Positions 44,429 to 53,493 of a stretch of DNA of 64,000 nucleotides are shown in pieces (within the stretch, counting starts at the first letter, position 1; every line of letters begins with the position of its first letter). The position numbers and the translations under genes were made by a program. The stretch is from assembly GCF_004791695.1 (NCBI RefSeq), contig NZ_SRSO01000022.1, positions 31,663-95,662 on the forward strand, read 5' to 3'. The notes under the pieces are model-generated. The model saw only the letters and a program-made list of their open reading frames with translations, did no database searches and had not been told where the DNA came from. The stretch is from Flavivirga rizhaonensis. GTDB taxonomy: Bacteria; Bacteroidota; Bacteroidia; Flavobacteriales; Flavobacteriaceae.

Positions 44429-44668
44429 AATTTAATTTGTTAAATGGTTAGTATGGTTGTGTAATAGCAATGATTATTTGTAAAATTAATAGAGAAAACC
44501 TAATATATCATCAAATTATAGTCTAACCTCTTGATAATTCGATAAATAGACAAAGTTCTTATTTCTTCGTTGTATTGTATTTGAGGTGTGTTTTAACAAA
44601 AATTGATTAAAAATATTATTTACAGATAGAGAAAATATTTTATAGTTTTACAGGCATATATAGATGAA

Positions 44669-45688
44669 ATGACAATAGACCTAAGAAGTGATACCGTTAC
44701 AAAACCAACTAAAGGTATGCTAGATACTATGATGCAAGCAAAAGTTGGAGATGATGTATTTAGAGAAGATCCAACTGTTAATGAGTTGGAAGTGCGTATA
44801 GCAGGCATGTTTGGTAAAAGTGACGCTTTATTTTTTCCTAGTGGGACTATGGCAAACCAAACCGCATTAAAATTACATACTAACCCAGGAGATCAGGTTA
44901 TTTGTGATAAATATGCTCATATTTATAATTATGAATCTGGAGGCGCATCTTTTAATAGTGGTGTTTCTTGTAGCTTGATAGACGGAAACAGAGGGATGTT
45001 TAAAGCAGGACAAGTTCTCGATGCTATTAACCCAGAAGCCTATTATTATAGTCAAACAAGTTTAGTAGAAATAGAAAATACAACAAACAAAGGGGGAGGC
45101 GCCTGTTGGGAACTTGATGAGATTAAAAAAATAAGAACTATTTGCGATGAAAATAATCTTGGTTTTCATTTAGATGGTGCTCGTATATGGAATGCGTTGG
45201 TTGCCAAAAATGAAACAACGAAACAGTATGGGGAGATTTTTGATACGATTTCAGTATGCTTAAGTAAAGGGTTGGGATGTCCGATAGGATCTGTTTTAGT
45301 GGGCGATTCCGAAATTATGAAACAAGCCATACGTATTAGAAAAATTTTTGGAGGTAACATGCGGCAAGCAGGTTATCTAGCAGCAGCTGGATTGTATGCT
45401 TTAGATAATCATGTAGAAAGATTAGCAGAAGACCATAAAAAAGCTAAAGAGATAGGAGAGACCCTTACTAAGTTGTCAATTATTAAAACTATTGAACCAA
45501 TAGAAACCAATATCGTTATCTTCGAATTAAACACAGATGTGAATGAAGACACCTTTGTACAAAAATTGGCAGATAAAGGCATTCATATAATCAGTATGGG
45601 AAGCAATAAGCTACGAATGGTTACACATCTAGACTATACAAGTACAATGCATGACAAGCTATTAAGTACGTTACGAAAGGTTATTTAA
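44669..45688 (+). CDS. ltaE: Low-specificity L-threonine aldolase / GntG-family PLP aldolase
   Basis: The 339-residue protein begins DLRSDTVTKPTKGMLDTMMQAKVGDDVFREDPTVNELE, the hallmark of the family. The PLP lysine is K200 in VCLSKGLGCPIGSVLVG, preceded by the cofactor-binding HLDGARIWNA. It cleaves L-threonine and L-allo-threonine to glycine and acetaldehyde. It overlaps the convergent YbaB gene by 8 bases. Confidence 0.93.
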   Translation: MTIDLRSDTVTKPTKGMLDTMMQAKVGDDVFREDPTVNELEVRIAGMFGKSDALFFPSGTMANQTALKLHTNPGDQVICDKYAHIYNYESGGASFNSGVSCSLIDGNRGMFKAGQVLDAINPEAYYYSQTSLVEIENTTNKGGGACWELDEIKKIRTICDENNLGFHLDGARIWNALVAKNETTKQYGEIFDTISVCLSKGLGCPIGSVLVGDSEIMKQAIRIRKIFGGNMRQAGYLAAAGLYALDNHVERLAEDHKKAKEIGETLTKLSIIKTIEPIETNIVIFELNTDVNEDTFVQKLADKGIHIISMGSNKLRMVTHLDYTSTMHDKLLSTLRKVI

Positions 45689-46004
45689 ACATATCCATAC
45701 CAGGAATATTAGGCATACCTTCTTTTGCGGTAGCAGCTAATTCAGCTTCGTTAATTTTTGTCGCCTTTTCGATAGCCTTGTTTAGAGTAAGGATAAGATA
45801 ATCTTTTAGTTGTTCTTTGTCCTCAAGTAATTCATCATCAATTTCAACAGATTTAATGGTTCGGTTTGCGGTAAGTGTCACTTTAAGCTTATTGTCACTA
45901 CTTGTTTCATCAACCAAAACAGAATCTAAACGCTTTTTAGTTTCTTCAACTTTTTTCTGGGTTTCTTTAAGTTTGCCCATCATATTCATCATATCTCCAA
46001 ACAT
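45681..46004 (-). CDS. YbaB/EbfC nucleoid-associated protein
   Basis: The 107-residue protein has the family layout: an N-terminal helix with GDMMNMMGKLKETQKKVEETKKRLD, then two strands with LKVTLTANRTIKSVEIDDELL, and a C-terminal helix with the glycine/proline-rich end EGMPNIPGMDMFK. It binds DNA as a dimer and affects nucleoid structure. It is convergent with ltaE (8-base overlap) and divergent from the oligopeptidase gene. Confidence 0.9.
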   Translation of the reverse strand: MFGDMMNMMGKLKETQKKVEETKKRLDSVLVDETSSDNKLKVTLTANRTIKSVEIDDELLEDKEQLKDYLILTLNKAIEKATKINEAELAATAKEGMPNIPGMDMFK

Positions 46005-46090
46005 AATTTTATTAATTGATTATTACGTTACAAAGCTATTTAATTTTTCTATTTTTGGAGGCTTAAATTTTAAGAATAAATTCATACTCT

Positions 46091-48151
46091 TTGAAAAATA
46101 CAATACATCCCCCAATAGCTGCTAAAAAACCAAAAGAACTTTTAATACATGGCGATTCACGTATTGATAATTATTATTGGCTAAATGAAAGAGACAATCC
46201 TAAAGTTATAGATTACTTAAATGCTGAAAATAATTATACAAAAGCAATGATGCAGCATACAGAAACTTTTCAAAAAGAACTTTTTGAAGAAATGAAAGGC
46301 AGAATTAAAGAAGATGATACAACAGTGCCTTATAAACTTAATGGTTATTGGTATATAACGAGATATGAAAAAGGCAAAGATTACCCTATTTATGTACGCA
46401 AAAAAGAAAGTTTAGACGCTACAGAGGAGATTTTATTTGATTGCAATGAAATGGCCAAAGAACATGCTTATTTTAATTTAGGAGGCATAGCTATAAGCCC
46501 AGATAATACATTAGCAGCGTTTTCAACAGATACAGTTAGTAGAAGGCAATATATTATTCAAATTAAAAATCTGATTACAGGTGAAATTTATTCAGATAAA
46601 ATACTAAGCACGACTGGCTCTGCGACATGGGCTAATGATAATAAAACGCTGTTTTACTCAATCAAGGATGAAGTTACGCTACGGTCACATAAAATTTTAA
46701 AACATAAATTACATACGGATACAAAAAAGGATGTTGAAGTTTATCATGAAGAAGATGAAGCCTTTAACACTTTTGTATATAAAACAAAATCTAGAAAATA
46801 CATTGTTATAGGGGCTTCAAGTACTCTGACTACTGAATATAGAATATTGAATGCTGATACACCAGATGGTGAGTTTAAGGTGTTTCAAGAACGTATTCGT
46901 GAATTAGATTATAATATCTCTCATTATGAGGATCATTTTTATATTATAACAAATAGTGATGGAGCCACTAATTTTAAATTACTTAAAACAAAAGAAACTA
47001 CTACCACAAAAAATTATTGGAAAGAAGTTATTCCTCATAGAGAAAACGTTTTATTAGAAGATATTGAGATTTTTAAAGATTATTTGGTAGTGAATGAACG
47101 TGAAAATGGTCTTAATAATTTACGAATTATTAGTTGGGATGGGACAGAAGACTATCAATTATCTTTCAATTCTGAAACTTACACAGTATATATAGGTAAT
47201 AATGCCGATTTTGATAGCAATGTATTACGCTATGGTTTTAATTCTTTAACCTCTCCAAGTTCTGTCATAGATTATAATTTCAAATCTAAACAAAAAGAGA
47301 TTAAGAAAGAACAAGTCGTTTTAGGTGGTGAGTTTGACAAAAATAACTATGAATCTAAGCGAATTTGGGCTACAGCAAGAGATGGTGTAAAAGTGCCAAT
47401 TTCTTTAGTATACAAAAAAGGTATTAAGTTAGATGGAACAAACCCATTATTACAATATGCATATGGTTCCTACGGATCGACAGTCGATCCTTCATTTTCA
47501 AGTATCCGTTTAAGTTTGTTAGATAGAGGTTTTGTTTATGCTATTGCTCACATTCGTGGAGGTGAGTACTTAGGGAGAAACTGGTACGAAAGTGGAAAGT
47601 TACTAACCAAATTAAATACATTTCATGATTTTATAGATTGTTCAAAATACTTAATAGAACAAAAATATACCTCAAACAAACATTTATACGCTTATGGTGG
47701 ATCTGCTGGAGGTTTATTAATGGGAGCCATAATAAACATGAATCCCGAACTTTATAAAGGGATTTTGGCTGCAGTTCCATTTGTAGATGTCGTTACAACC
47801 ATGTTGGATGATAGCATCCCATTAACAACAGGGGAGTATGACGAATGGGGAAATCCCAATGATTTAAATTATTATAACTACATGAAATCATATTCTCCGT
47901 ATGACAATGTAGAAGCTAAGTCTTATCCAAATATGTTAGTTACTACAGGGCTGCATGATTCGCAAGTACAATATTGGGAGCCAGCTAAATGGGTGGCTAA
48001 AATTAGGGAGTTAAAAACAGATGAAAATAAACTATTATTGCATACAGATATGGACTCTGGACATGGAGGCGCTTCCGGGCGTTTTGAAAGCTTGAAAGAA
48101 GTTTCTTTAGAATATGCTTTTTTGTTAGATTTAGAAGGAATTAATAGGTAA
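46091..48151 (+). CDS. S9A serine peptidase, oligopeptidase-B-like
   Basis: The 686-residue protein starts at TTG 46091, the only good start in frame before conserved sequence (RIDNYYWLNERDNPKVIDYL). It has an N-terminal seven-bladed propeller and a C-terminal alpha/beta hydrolase with the nucleophile YGGS538AGG, Asp in TTGLHDSQVQYWEP (about 623) and His in DSGHGGASGR (about 659). This is the prolyl-oligopeptidase family's oligopeptidase B branch, which cleaves short peptides after basic residues. No signal peptide, so cytoplasmic. Confidence 0.9.
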   Translation: MKNTIHPPIAAKKPKELLIHGDSRIDNYYWLNERDNPKVIDYLNAENNYTKAMMQHTETFQKELFEEMKGRIKEDDTTVPYKLNGYWYITRYEKGKDYPIYVRKKESLDATEEILFDCNEMAKEHAYFNLGGIAISPDNTLAAFSTDTVSRRQYIIQIKNLITGEIYSDKILSTTGSATWANDNKTLFYSIKDEVTLRSHKILKHKLHTDTKKDVEVYHEEDEAFNTFVYKTKSRKYIVIGASSTLTTEYRILNADTPDGEFKVFQERIRELDYNISHYEDHFYIITNSDGATNFKLLKTKETTTTKNYWKEVIPHRENVLLEDIEIFKDYLVVNERENGLNNLRIISWDGTEDYQLSFNSETYTVYIGNNADFDSNVLRYGFNSLTSPSSVIDYNFKSKQKEIKKEQVVLGGEFDKNNYESKRIWATARDGVKVPISLVYKKGIKLDGTNPLLQYAYGSYGSTVDPSFSSIRLSLLDRGFVYAIAHIRGGEYLGRNWYESGKLLTKLNTFHDFIDCSKYLIEQKYTSNKHLYAYGGSAGGLLMGAIINMNPELYKGILAAVPFVDVVTTMLDDSIPLTTGEYDEWGNPNDLNYYNYMKSYSPYDNVEAKSYPNMLVTTGLHDSQVQYWEPAKWVAKIRELKTDENKLLLHTDMDSGHGGASGRFESLKEVSLEYAFLLDLEGINR

Positions 48152-48232
48152 TATAAAAAAATGTTTTATTTTTGTCAGGTTTTAGGTTTCAAATATTTTT
48201 AGTAATATTACCTAAGCTTATAAAAAGCATTT

Positions 48233-49273
48233 ATGAAACACAAAAATCAGGTTTTTGACAATGTATTAGATTTAATAGGTCAGACACCACTTATTAAGCT
48301 TAATAAAATAGCCTCTAAGTTTAAAGGGAATTTTTACGCCAAAGTAGAATCTTTTAATCCAGGTCATTCTTCAAAAGACAGAATAGCACTTTACATTATT
48401 GAACAAGCAGAGAAAAAAGGAATTTTATCACCTGGTGATACTATTATAGAAACGACATCTGGTAATACTGGATTTAGTATAGCTATGGTAAGTATTATAA
48501 AAGGATACGATTGCGTTTTGGCTGTAAGCTCTAAATCTTCAGCAGATAAAATAGACATGCTTAAAACCATGGGGGCTAAAGTTTATGTTTGCCCTGCACA
48601 CGTAAGCGCAGACGATCCTAGATCTTACTATCAAGTAGCTAAATGTTTACATGAAGAAATAAAGGGTTCAGTTTATATTAATCAGTATTTTAACGAACTA
48701 AATATTGATGCACATTATAAATCTACTGGACCGGAAATATGGAAACAAACAGAAGGTAAAATAACACATCTTGTAGCCTGTAGTGGAACAGGAGGAACTA
48801 TTTCTGGTACAGCAAAGTATTTAAAAGAGCAAAATCCAGAGGTTAAAGTTATTGGAGTTGATGCTTTTGGTTCTGTTATTAAAAAATATCATGAAACCAG
48901 AGAGTTTGATGAAAAAGAAATTTACCCTTATAGAATAGAAGGTTTAGGTAAAAACTTGATTCCAACCGCTACAAATTTTGATGTTATTGATGAGTTTGTA
49001 AAAGTTACAGATGAAGAAAGTGCTCATACAGCTAGATTAATAGCCAAATCTGAAGGTCTGTTTGTTGGATACACATCCGGTGCAGCCATGCAAGCCATAA
49101 TGCAGCTAGGGGAGCAAGGAGCGTTTAAAGAAGATGATAATATTGTTATTATCTTTCCTGATCATGGATCAAGATACATGAGTAAAGTATACAGTGATAA
49201 ATGGATGAACGAACAAGGCTTTTTTGATAGTAAAAATGAAGCCGCAGCACAAAATATTCAATATATAAAATAA
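48233..49273 (+). CDS. PLP-dependent cysteine-synthase-family enzyme, possible cysteate synthase
   Basis: The 346-residue protein has the fold-type II layout: NPGHSSK48DR with the PLP lysine, ETTSGNTGFSIAMVS, the phosphate loop CSGTGGTISGTAKYL, and SGAAMQ near the end. It lacks the C-terminal CBS domains. The usual NPGGSVKDR is NPGHSSKDR here, so it differs from ordinary cysteine synthase. The next gene is an alpha-oxoamine synthase. In sulfonolipid-forming Bacteroidota these two activities (cysteate synthase from phosphoserine and sulfite, then cysteate acyltransferase) are paired. Cystathionine-beta-synthase-like or cysteine synthase activity is the alternative. Confidence 0.7.
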   Translation: MKHKNQVFDNVLDLIGQTPLIKLNKIASKFKGNFYAKVESFNPGHSSKDRIALYIIEQAEKKGILSPGDTIIETTSGNTGFSIAMVSIIKGYDCVLAVSSKSSADKIDMLKTMGAKVYVCPAHVSADDPRSYYQVAKCLHEEIKGSVYINQYFNELNIDAHYKSTGPEIWKQTEGKITHLVACSGTGGTISGTAKYLKEQNPEVKVIGVDAFGSVIKKYHETREFDEKEIYPYRIEGLGKNLIPTATNFDVIDEFVKVTDEESAHTARLIAKSEGLFVGYTSGAAMQAIMQLGEQGAFKEDDNIVIIFPDHGSRYMSKVYSDKWMNEQGFFDSKNEAAAQNIQYIK

Positions 49274-49289
49274 CATAAATTATTACATT

Positions 49290-49340
49290 AAAAAGAGATA
49301 CTGTTTTGTCGTATAGGCAAAATAGTATCTCTTTTTTTAT
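49290..49340 (+). terminator. Rho-independent terminator
   Basis: Long stem AAAGAGATACTGTTTTG / CAAAATAGTATCTCTTT (one mismatch) followed by T7; ends the cysteine-synthase-like transcript. Confidence 0.85.
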
Positions 49341-49529
49341 TTTATTAATAATTGGGCAGTAAAAATTATGCTCAAACCATATAAATATTTAATTTTGCAA
49401 TAACTAACTAAGGACAGAAAGCTTTCATGAAAACATACTTAAACATTACAAAATTGTTTTTGTTTTATTTTAAAGCAGCTACTCCTATGTAGTCATGTCT
49501 TAATTTTAATAGCAATAAGATTATACTAA

Positions 49530-50789
49530 ATGAAGGATTTATTTGAAAAAATTTATAAAGACAAAGGACCATTAGGTAAATGGGCTTCCCAAGCTGAAGG
49601 TTATTTTGTGTTCCCTAAATTAGAAGGAGAAATTTCTAACCGTATGAAATTTCAAGGAAAAGATGTTATCACTTGGAGTATTAATGATTATTTAGGATTA
49701 GCTAATCATCCTGAGGTAAGAAAAGTAGATGCAGAAGCTGCCGCTCAATATGGCTCAGCTTACCCTATGGGGGCAAGAATGATGTCTGGCCATACAGATT
49801 TGCATGAAAAATTGCAAGATGAATTAGCGTCGTTTGTAAAAAAAGAAGCAGCATATCTATTAAATTTCGGATATCAGGGTATGGTATCTACTATAGACGC
49901 TCTGGTGTCTAAAGATGATATTATTGTTTATGATGTAGATGCACATGCTTGTATTATTGATGGGGTTCGTTTACATATGGGCAAACGTTTTACTTATAAA
50001 CATAATGATGTTGAAAGTTTAGAGAAAAACTTAGATAGAGCTGCGAAAATGGCAGAACAGACTGGAGGCGGGATTTTAGTGATTTCCGAAGGTGTCTTTG
50101 GAATGCGAGGTGAACAAGGACGATTAAAAGAGATTGTAGCTCTTAAAAAGAAATATAACTTTAGACTGTTTGTTGATGATGCTCATGGGTTTGGTACGTT
50201 AGGTGCTACTGGAGCAGGAGCAGGAGAAGAACAAGGGGTTCAAGATGATATTGACGTTTACTTTGCCACATTTGCTAAATCATTAGCGAGTACAGGAGCA
50301 TTTATTGCTGGAGATCAAGAAATAATAGATTATTTGAAATACAATTTACGTTCTCAAATGTTTGCAAAATCTTTGCAAATGCAATTAGTTGTTGGTGCTT
50401 TAAAGCGTTTAGAAATGCTTAAAACAATGCCGGAACTTAAAAATAAACTTTGGGAGAACGTAAATGCTCTACAATCTGGATTAAAAGATCGTGGTTTTGA
50501 TATTGGTACAACTCAAAGTTGTGTAACTCCAGTGTATTTAAAAGGAAGCATTCCAGAAGCAATGGCTTTAGTTAGAGATTTACGTGAAAACTATGGGGTT
50601 TTCTGTTCTATAGTCGTTTATCCTGTAATACCAAAAGGGCTGATTCTATTAAGATTAATACCTACTGCGACTCATACTTTAGAAGATGTATCTGAAACGT
50701 TAGCAGCTTTTGAAGCGATTAGATCTAGATTAGAAAATGGAACATACAAGCGCTTATCTGCCTCTGTAATGGCAGCGATGGGCGAATAA
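49530..50789 (+). CDS. Alpha-oxoamine synthase, serine-palmitoyltransferase or cysteate-acyltransferase type
   Basis: The 419-residue protein is a PLP fold-type I alpha-oxoamine synthase: SINDYLGLANHP, GSAYPMGARMMSGHTDLHEKLQDELA, FVDDAHGFGTLG, PLP lysine K250 in FAKSLASTGAFI, and RLIPTATHTLEDV. Members condense an amino acid with an acyl-CoA or acyl-ACP. In Bacteroidota the close paralogues are serine palmitoyltransferase (sphingolipids) and cysteate fatty acyltransferase (capnine/sulfonolipids). The preceding cysteine-synthase-like gene favours the second. No membrane segment. KBL/BioF are less likely because of neighbours and the GVFGMRGEQGRL segment. Confidence 0.8.
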   Translation: MKDLFEKIYKDKGPLGKWASQAEGYFVFPKLEGEISNRMKFQGKDVITWSINDYLGLANHPEVRKVDAEAAAQYGSAYPMGARMMSGHTDLHEKLQDELASFVKKEAAYLLNFGYQGMVSTIDALVSKDDIIVYDVDAHACIIDGVRLHMGKRFTYKHNDVESLEKNLDRAAKMAEQTGGGILVISEGVFGMRGEQGRLKEIVALKKKYNFRLFVDDAHGFGTLGATGAGAGEEQGVQDDIDVYFATFAKSLASTGAFIAGDQEIIDYLKYNLRSQMFAKSLQMQLVVGALKRLEMLKTMPELKNKLWENVNALQSGLKDRGFDIGTTQSCVTPVYLKGSIPEAMALVRDLRENYGVFCSIVVYPVIPKGLILLRLIPTATHTLEDVSETLAAFEAIRSRLENGTYKRLSASVMAAMGE

Positions 50790-50813
50790 ATAGTATATTT
50801 TAAAAAAACAAAT

Positions 50814-50849
50814 AAAAAAATCCGATTCAATTACGAATCGGATTTTTTT
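50814..50849. terminator. Bidirectional terminator
   Basis: AAATCCGATTC / GAATCGGATTT with A and T runs, between the convergent alpha-oxoamine synthase and GNAT-like genes; overlaps the last codon of the latter. Confidence 0.9.
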
Positions 50850-51969
50850 ATGCAATATCTTTTCTGAAAGTGCAACGTCTTTTATTAACTACGGGTTTAA
50901 AGTTTTTCCATATTTGTTGAATAGCAACATTGTCATCTAATTCAGGGCCTCTTACACATAATTCAATGTTCTTTTCTGTAAATGTTTTATGAAATTCATC
51001 AAAAATAATAGCAGTAACACCTTTGTTTTGATATTCAGGTAACACACCAATTAAGTAAAAAGTAACCGTTTTTGCATGTTTCTTTGCATGTAACAAATGT
51101 TTTATTCCAAAAGGAAACAACTTCCCATTCATTTTTTGCAAAGCCTTTGCGTAAGAAGGCGTAACTATACCAAATCCTATCAACTTATCATCTTTATCTA
51201 AAACAAATTTTACATATTCTGGATTTAAGAAGCCAATAAATTTTTTCTTAAAATATTCACGTTGCTCGTCATTTATTTCTACAAATGTTGAAAGGACAGC
51301 ATGTGATTTAGAAAACACATCAAACATCTCATCCGTATAAGGCAGAATATCTTTGTTTTTTGTGAAAGTTAAGGCTCTTAGTTGATAGCGTTTTTTTATT
51401 AACCCTTGTATTCTAGAGAAAGATTCTTGTTTAATATTCTTAAACTCCATAATATTCTCAGAATACGATTTTGCAACATCATAGCCAAGTTTTTTAAAAT
51501 GAGTTGCATAATAAGGAGGATTGTGCCATGTAATCATACTTCCAATTTGATCAAATCCTTCTGTTACCACACCAACTTTATCAAGATTAGAGAATCCAAC
51601 AGGGCCTTCAACAAATTCAAGGTTATTTTCTTTTCCAATTTCTATAACTTTCTCTAATAGAACTTTTGTAACATCAACATCATCAATCACATCAAACCAG
51701 CCAAAACGCATTTTTTTTAAAGTTTGATTTTTTACTTCTAACCAATTTATTATGGCTGCGATGCGTCCAACAATTTCATTATTTTTGTATGCTAGAAATA
51801 ACCTGGCCTCAGCGTCATTAAATACAGGGTTTTCTTTTTTGTTAAAGGTTTTTATTTCTTCACTAATAATTGGTGGTACCCAATATTTAGAATTTTTATT
51901 AAGTTTAAAAGGAAACTTAACAAAAGCTTTTAAGTCCTTTTTTTTATGTACTTCTTTAAGTATGATCAT
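50848..51969 (-). CDS. GNAT-like protein of unknown function
   Basis: The 373-residue protein looks like a double GNAT fold. The N-terminal half has NAEARLFLAYKNNEIVGRIAAIINW-type strands, and the C-terminal half ends with TFYLIGVLPEYQNKGVTAIIFDEFHKTF, where the acetyl-CoA loop Q-N-K-G-V is present. Between lie EGPVGFSNLDKVGVVTEGFDQIGSMITWHNPPYYATHFKKLGYD, which is characteristic of a Bacteroidota family often found near sphingolipid/sulfonolipid-type genes. It is convergent with the alpha-oxoamine synthase; an acyl-transfer role in that lipid pathway is only an idea. Confidence 0.6.
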   Translation of the reverse strand: MIILKEVHKKKDLKAFVKFPFKLNKNSKYWVPPIISEEIKTFNKKENPVFNDAEARLFLAYKNNEIVGRIAAIINWLEVKNQTLKKMRFGWFDVIDDVDVTKVLLEKVIEIGKENNLEFVEGPVGFSNLDKVGVVTEGFDQIGSMITWHNPPYYATHFKKLGYDVAKSYSENIMEFKNIKQESFSRIQGLIKKRYQLRALTFTKNKDILPYTDEMFDVFSKSHAVLSTFVEINDEQREYFKKKFIGFLNPEYVKFVLDKDDKLIGFGIVTPSYAKALQKMNGKLFPFGIKHLLHAKKHAKTVTFYLIGVLPEYQNKGVTAIIFDEFHKTFTEKNIELCVRGPELDDNVAIQQIWKNFKPVVNKRRCTFRKDIA

Positions 51970-51991
51970 ATTTATCTATGATAGCTGCAGC

Positions 51992-53020
51992 TTAATTATT
52001 GTCAAAATCTATATCTTTTCGTTTGCGTTTTTGTTTTTTTGTATTATTTATGTCGACATCATCTTTTTTGTTTTTGTTGCGTCTAGATTTTCTTTTTCCT
52101 TCTTCTTTGGCTGAGTTACCATTATCAACATCTTTATCTTTTAGTTCTTTATCTTTATGGAAGTCTAATCTATACGATACTCCAAAATTTGCACCAAAAA
52201 CTGAAGGTGTATCTTTAGTGTTAAAAGTTAATGCCGTGTCTAATTGAAGATTTCGTCCTAATAAGTAGGCGCCTCCAAATCTAAAAAGATTGTCGGCGTA
52301 AAAATCGCTCTGTATTCCTTGAGTTTCACCAAATATAACCCACTTTGGGCTAAAGGAATGTGTTAATGTTAAAATATATTGAAAATCTGATTGATCAGAT
52401 CCAATTCTATCTTTTATTAAGTTCATAACAAATACCCATCCTCCTGGAAAATTGTTTTGGGTGGCAACCATTATTTTGGGGCTAAATCCTTCAACGCCTG
52501 GTGCAGTATAAGGGTTGTCTTTTGTGTCAAAATTAGCACCTAGATATACTGATACAGCAGGGATTAACGAACTCCATTTAAAGCTGTGGTTAGCTCTCCA
52601 GCTGTATAGATTTGGTTTTTTCTCCTCTGAATTTTTATAAGGATCATACACTAGATATTTGGCTCCAAATGTAATTGTTTTAAAATTTGATCGCTTTTCT
52701 TCAGAAGAGAAATTAGATGTGAACGTTTTTGTGTCGTTTTGATAAGTCCCTTCAATGTTCAACTCTAACTCTTCAAATAATAGCCCATATCGGGCAGCAA
52801 AATCAATTCCAAATCCAGATACTTCGTATGTAGGAGCAGGTGTTCTCTTTTCTTTAGTAAGATAAGGGCCTATCTCTAATTGGACAACATTCGTACCTAC
52901 GGAAAAAGCACTTCTTGATACACCAGGTCTATTGGAGTTAATGACATCAGTATATTGACAGTATGCTTGAATTGAAATTAACATCAATAAAAAACATAAG
53001 GTAGATTTCATTGGGTTCAT
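51992..53020 (-). CDS. Outer-membrane beta-barrel transporter-like protein with Lys/Arg-rich tail
   Basis: The 342-residue protein has a signal peptide (MNPMKSTLCFLLMLISIQAYCQ) and about 260 residues of alternating amphipathic strands (NRPGVSRSAFSVGTNVVQLEIGPYL... GVSYRLDFH), like the MetA/phenol-degradation-type outer-membrane channel family. The last 55 residues are a low-complexity basic/acidic tail (KDKELKDKDVDNGNSAKEEG, then KRKSRRNKNKKDD). The tail is unusual for a barrel. Role unknown. It starts upstream of the DUF4834 gene on the other strand. Confidence 0.65.
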   Translation of the reverse strand: MNPMKSTLCFLLMLISIQAYCQYTDVINSNRPGVSRSAFSVGTNVVQLEIGPYLTKEKRTPAPTYEVSGFGIDFAARYGLLFEELELNIEGTYQNDTKTFTSNFSSEEKRSNFKTITFGAKYLVYDPYKNSEEKKPNLYSWRANHSFKWSSLIPAVSVYLGANFDTKDNPYTAPGVEGFSPKIMVATQNNFPGGWVFVMNLIKDRIGSDQSDFQYILTLTHSFSPKWVIFGETQGIQSDFYADNLFRFGGAYLLGRNLQLDTALTFNTKDTPSVFGANFGVSYRLDFHKDKELKDKDVDNGNSAKEEGKRKSRRNKNKKDDVDINNTKKQKRKRKDIDFDNN

Positions 53021-53180
53021 AATTAAGAGTTTAGTGTGCGATTAGTAACATATTGGTAATACATTATTGTAACATTTTAGTCCTAAGACTTTTTTCAAAT
53101 ATAGATATTTTATACTTTTTTTATCATTTTTGAACGTTTTTTAAACGTATAGAATTGTATTTTTGTTAAAAATAATTTTT

Positions 53181-53462
53181 ATGCTACAATTTGCATCTGT
53201 AACAGGTTTTGTTAGAATGATACTAATCATTCTTTTAATTTACTTTGGGATAAAAATTTTATCACGCTTATTTGCGCCGTTTCTTGTTAAATATGTTGCC
53301 AAAAAGGCAGAACAACGTTTTGGTGGCCAATTTGGTCAATTTAGAAATCAACAACAGGAAAAGCCAAAAAAAGAAGGCGAAGTTACCATAGATAAGGTGC
53401 CCAAAACCAAAACCTCAAATAAAAATGTAGGTGATTATGTCGATTACGAAGAAATTGATTAA
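53181..53462 (+). CDS. DUF4834-family protein
   Basis: With the start at ATG 53181 the protein has 93 residues (a TTG at 53163 would add six). It has an N-terminal hydrophobic span (RMILIILLIYFGIKILSRLFAPFLV) and a short polar tail with KAEQRFGGQFGQFRNQQQEKPKKEGEVTID and VGDYVDYEEID, exactly the DUF4834 pattern seen before the YfhO gene in Flavobacteriaceae. Function unknown. It lies 31 bases before the YfhO gene. Confidence 0.8.
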   Translation: MLQFASVTGFVRMILIILLIYFGIKILSRLFAPFLVKYVAKKAEQRFGGQFGQFRNQQQEKPKKEGEVTIDKVPKTKTSNKNVGDYVDYEEID

Positions 53463-53493
53463 TTTTCACAAACATTGTTCTTAATATACTTTC

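Noticed and set aside
49530..50789. Firm naming as serine palmitoyltransferase or 2-amino-3-ketobutyrate ligase
   Set aside because: The alpha-oxoamine synthase fold is sure but substrate residues could not be separated by eye; context favours cysteate.
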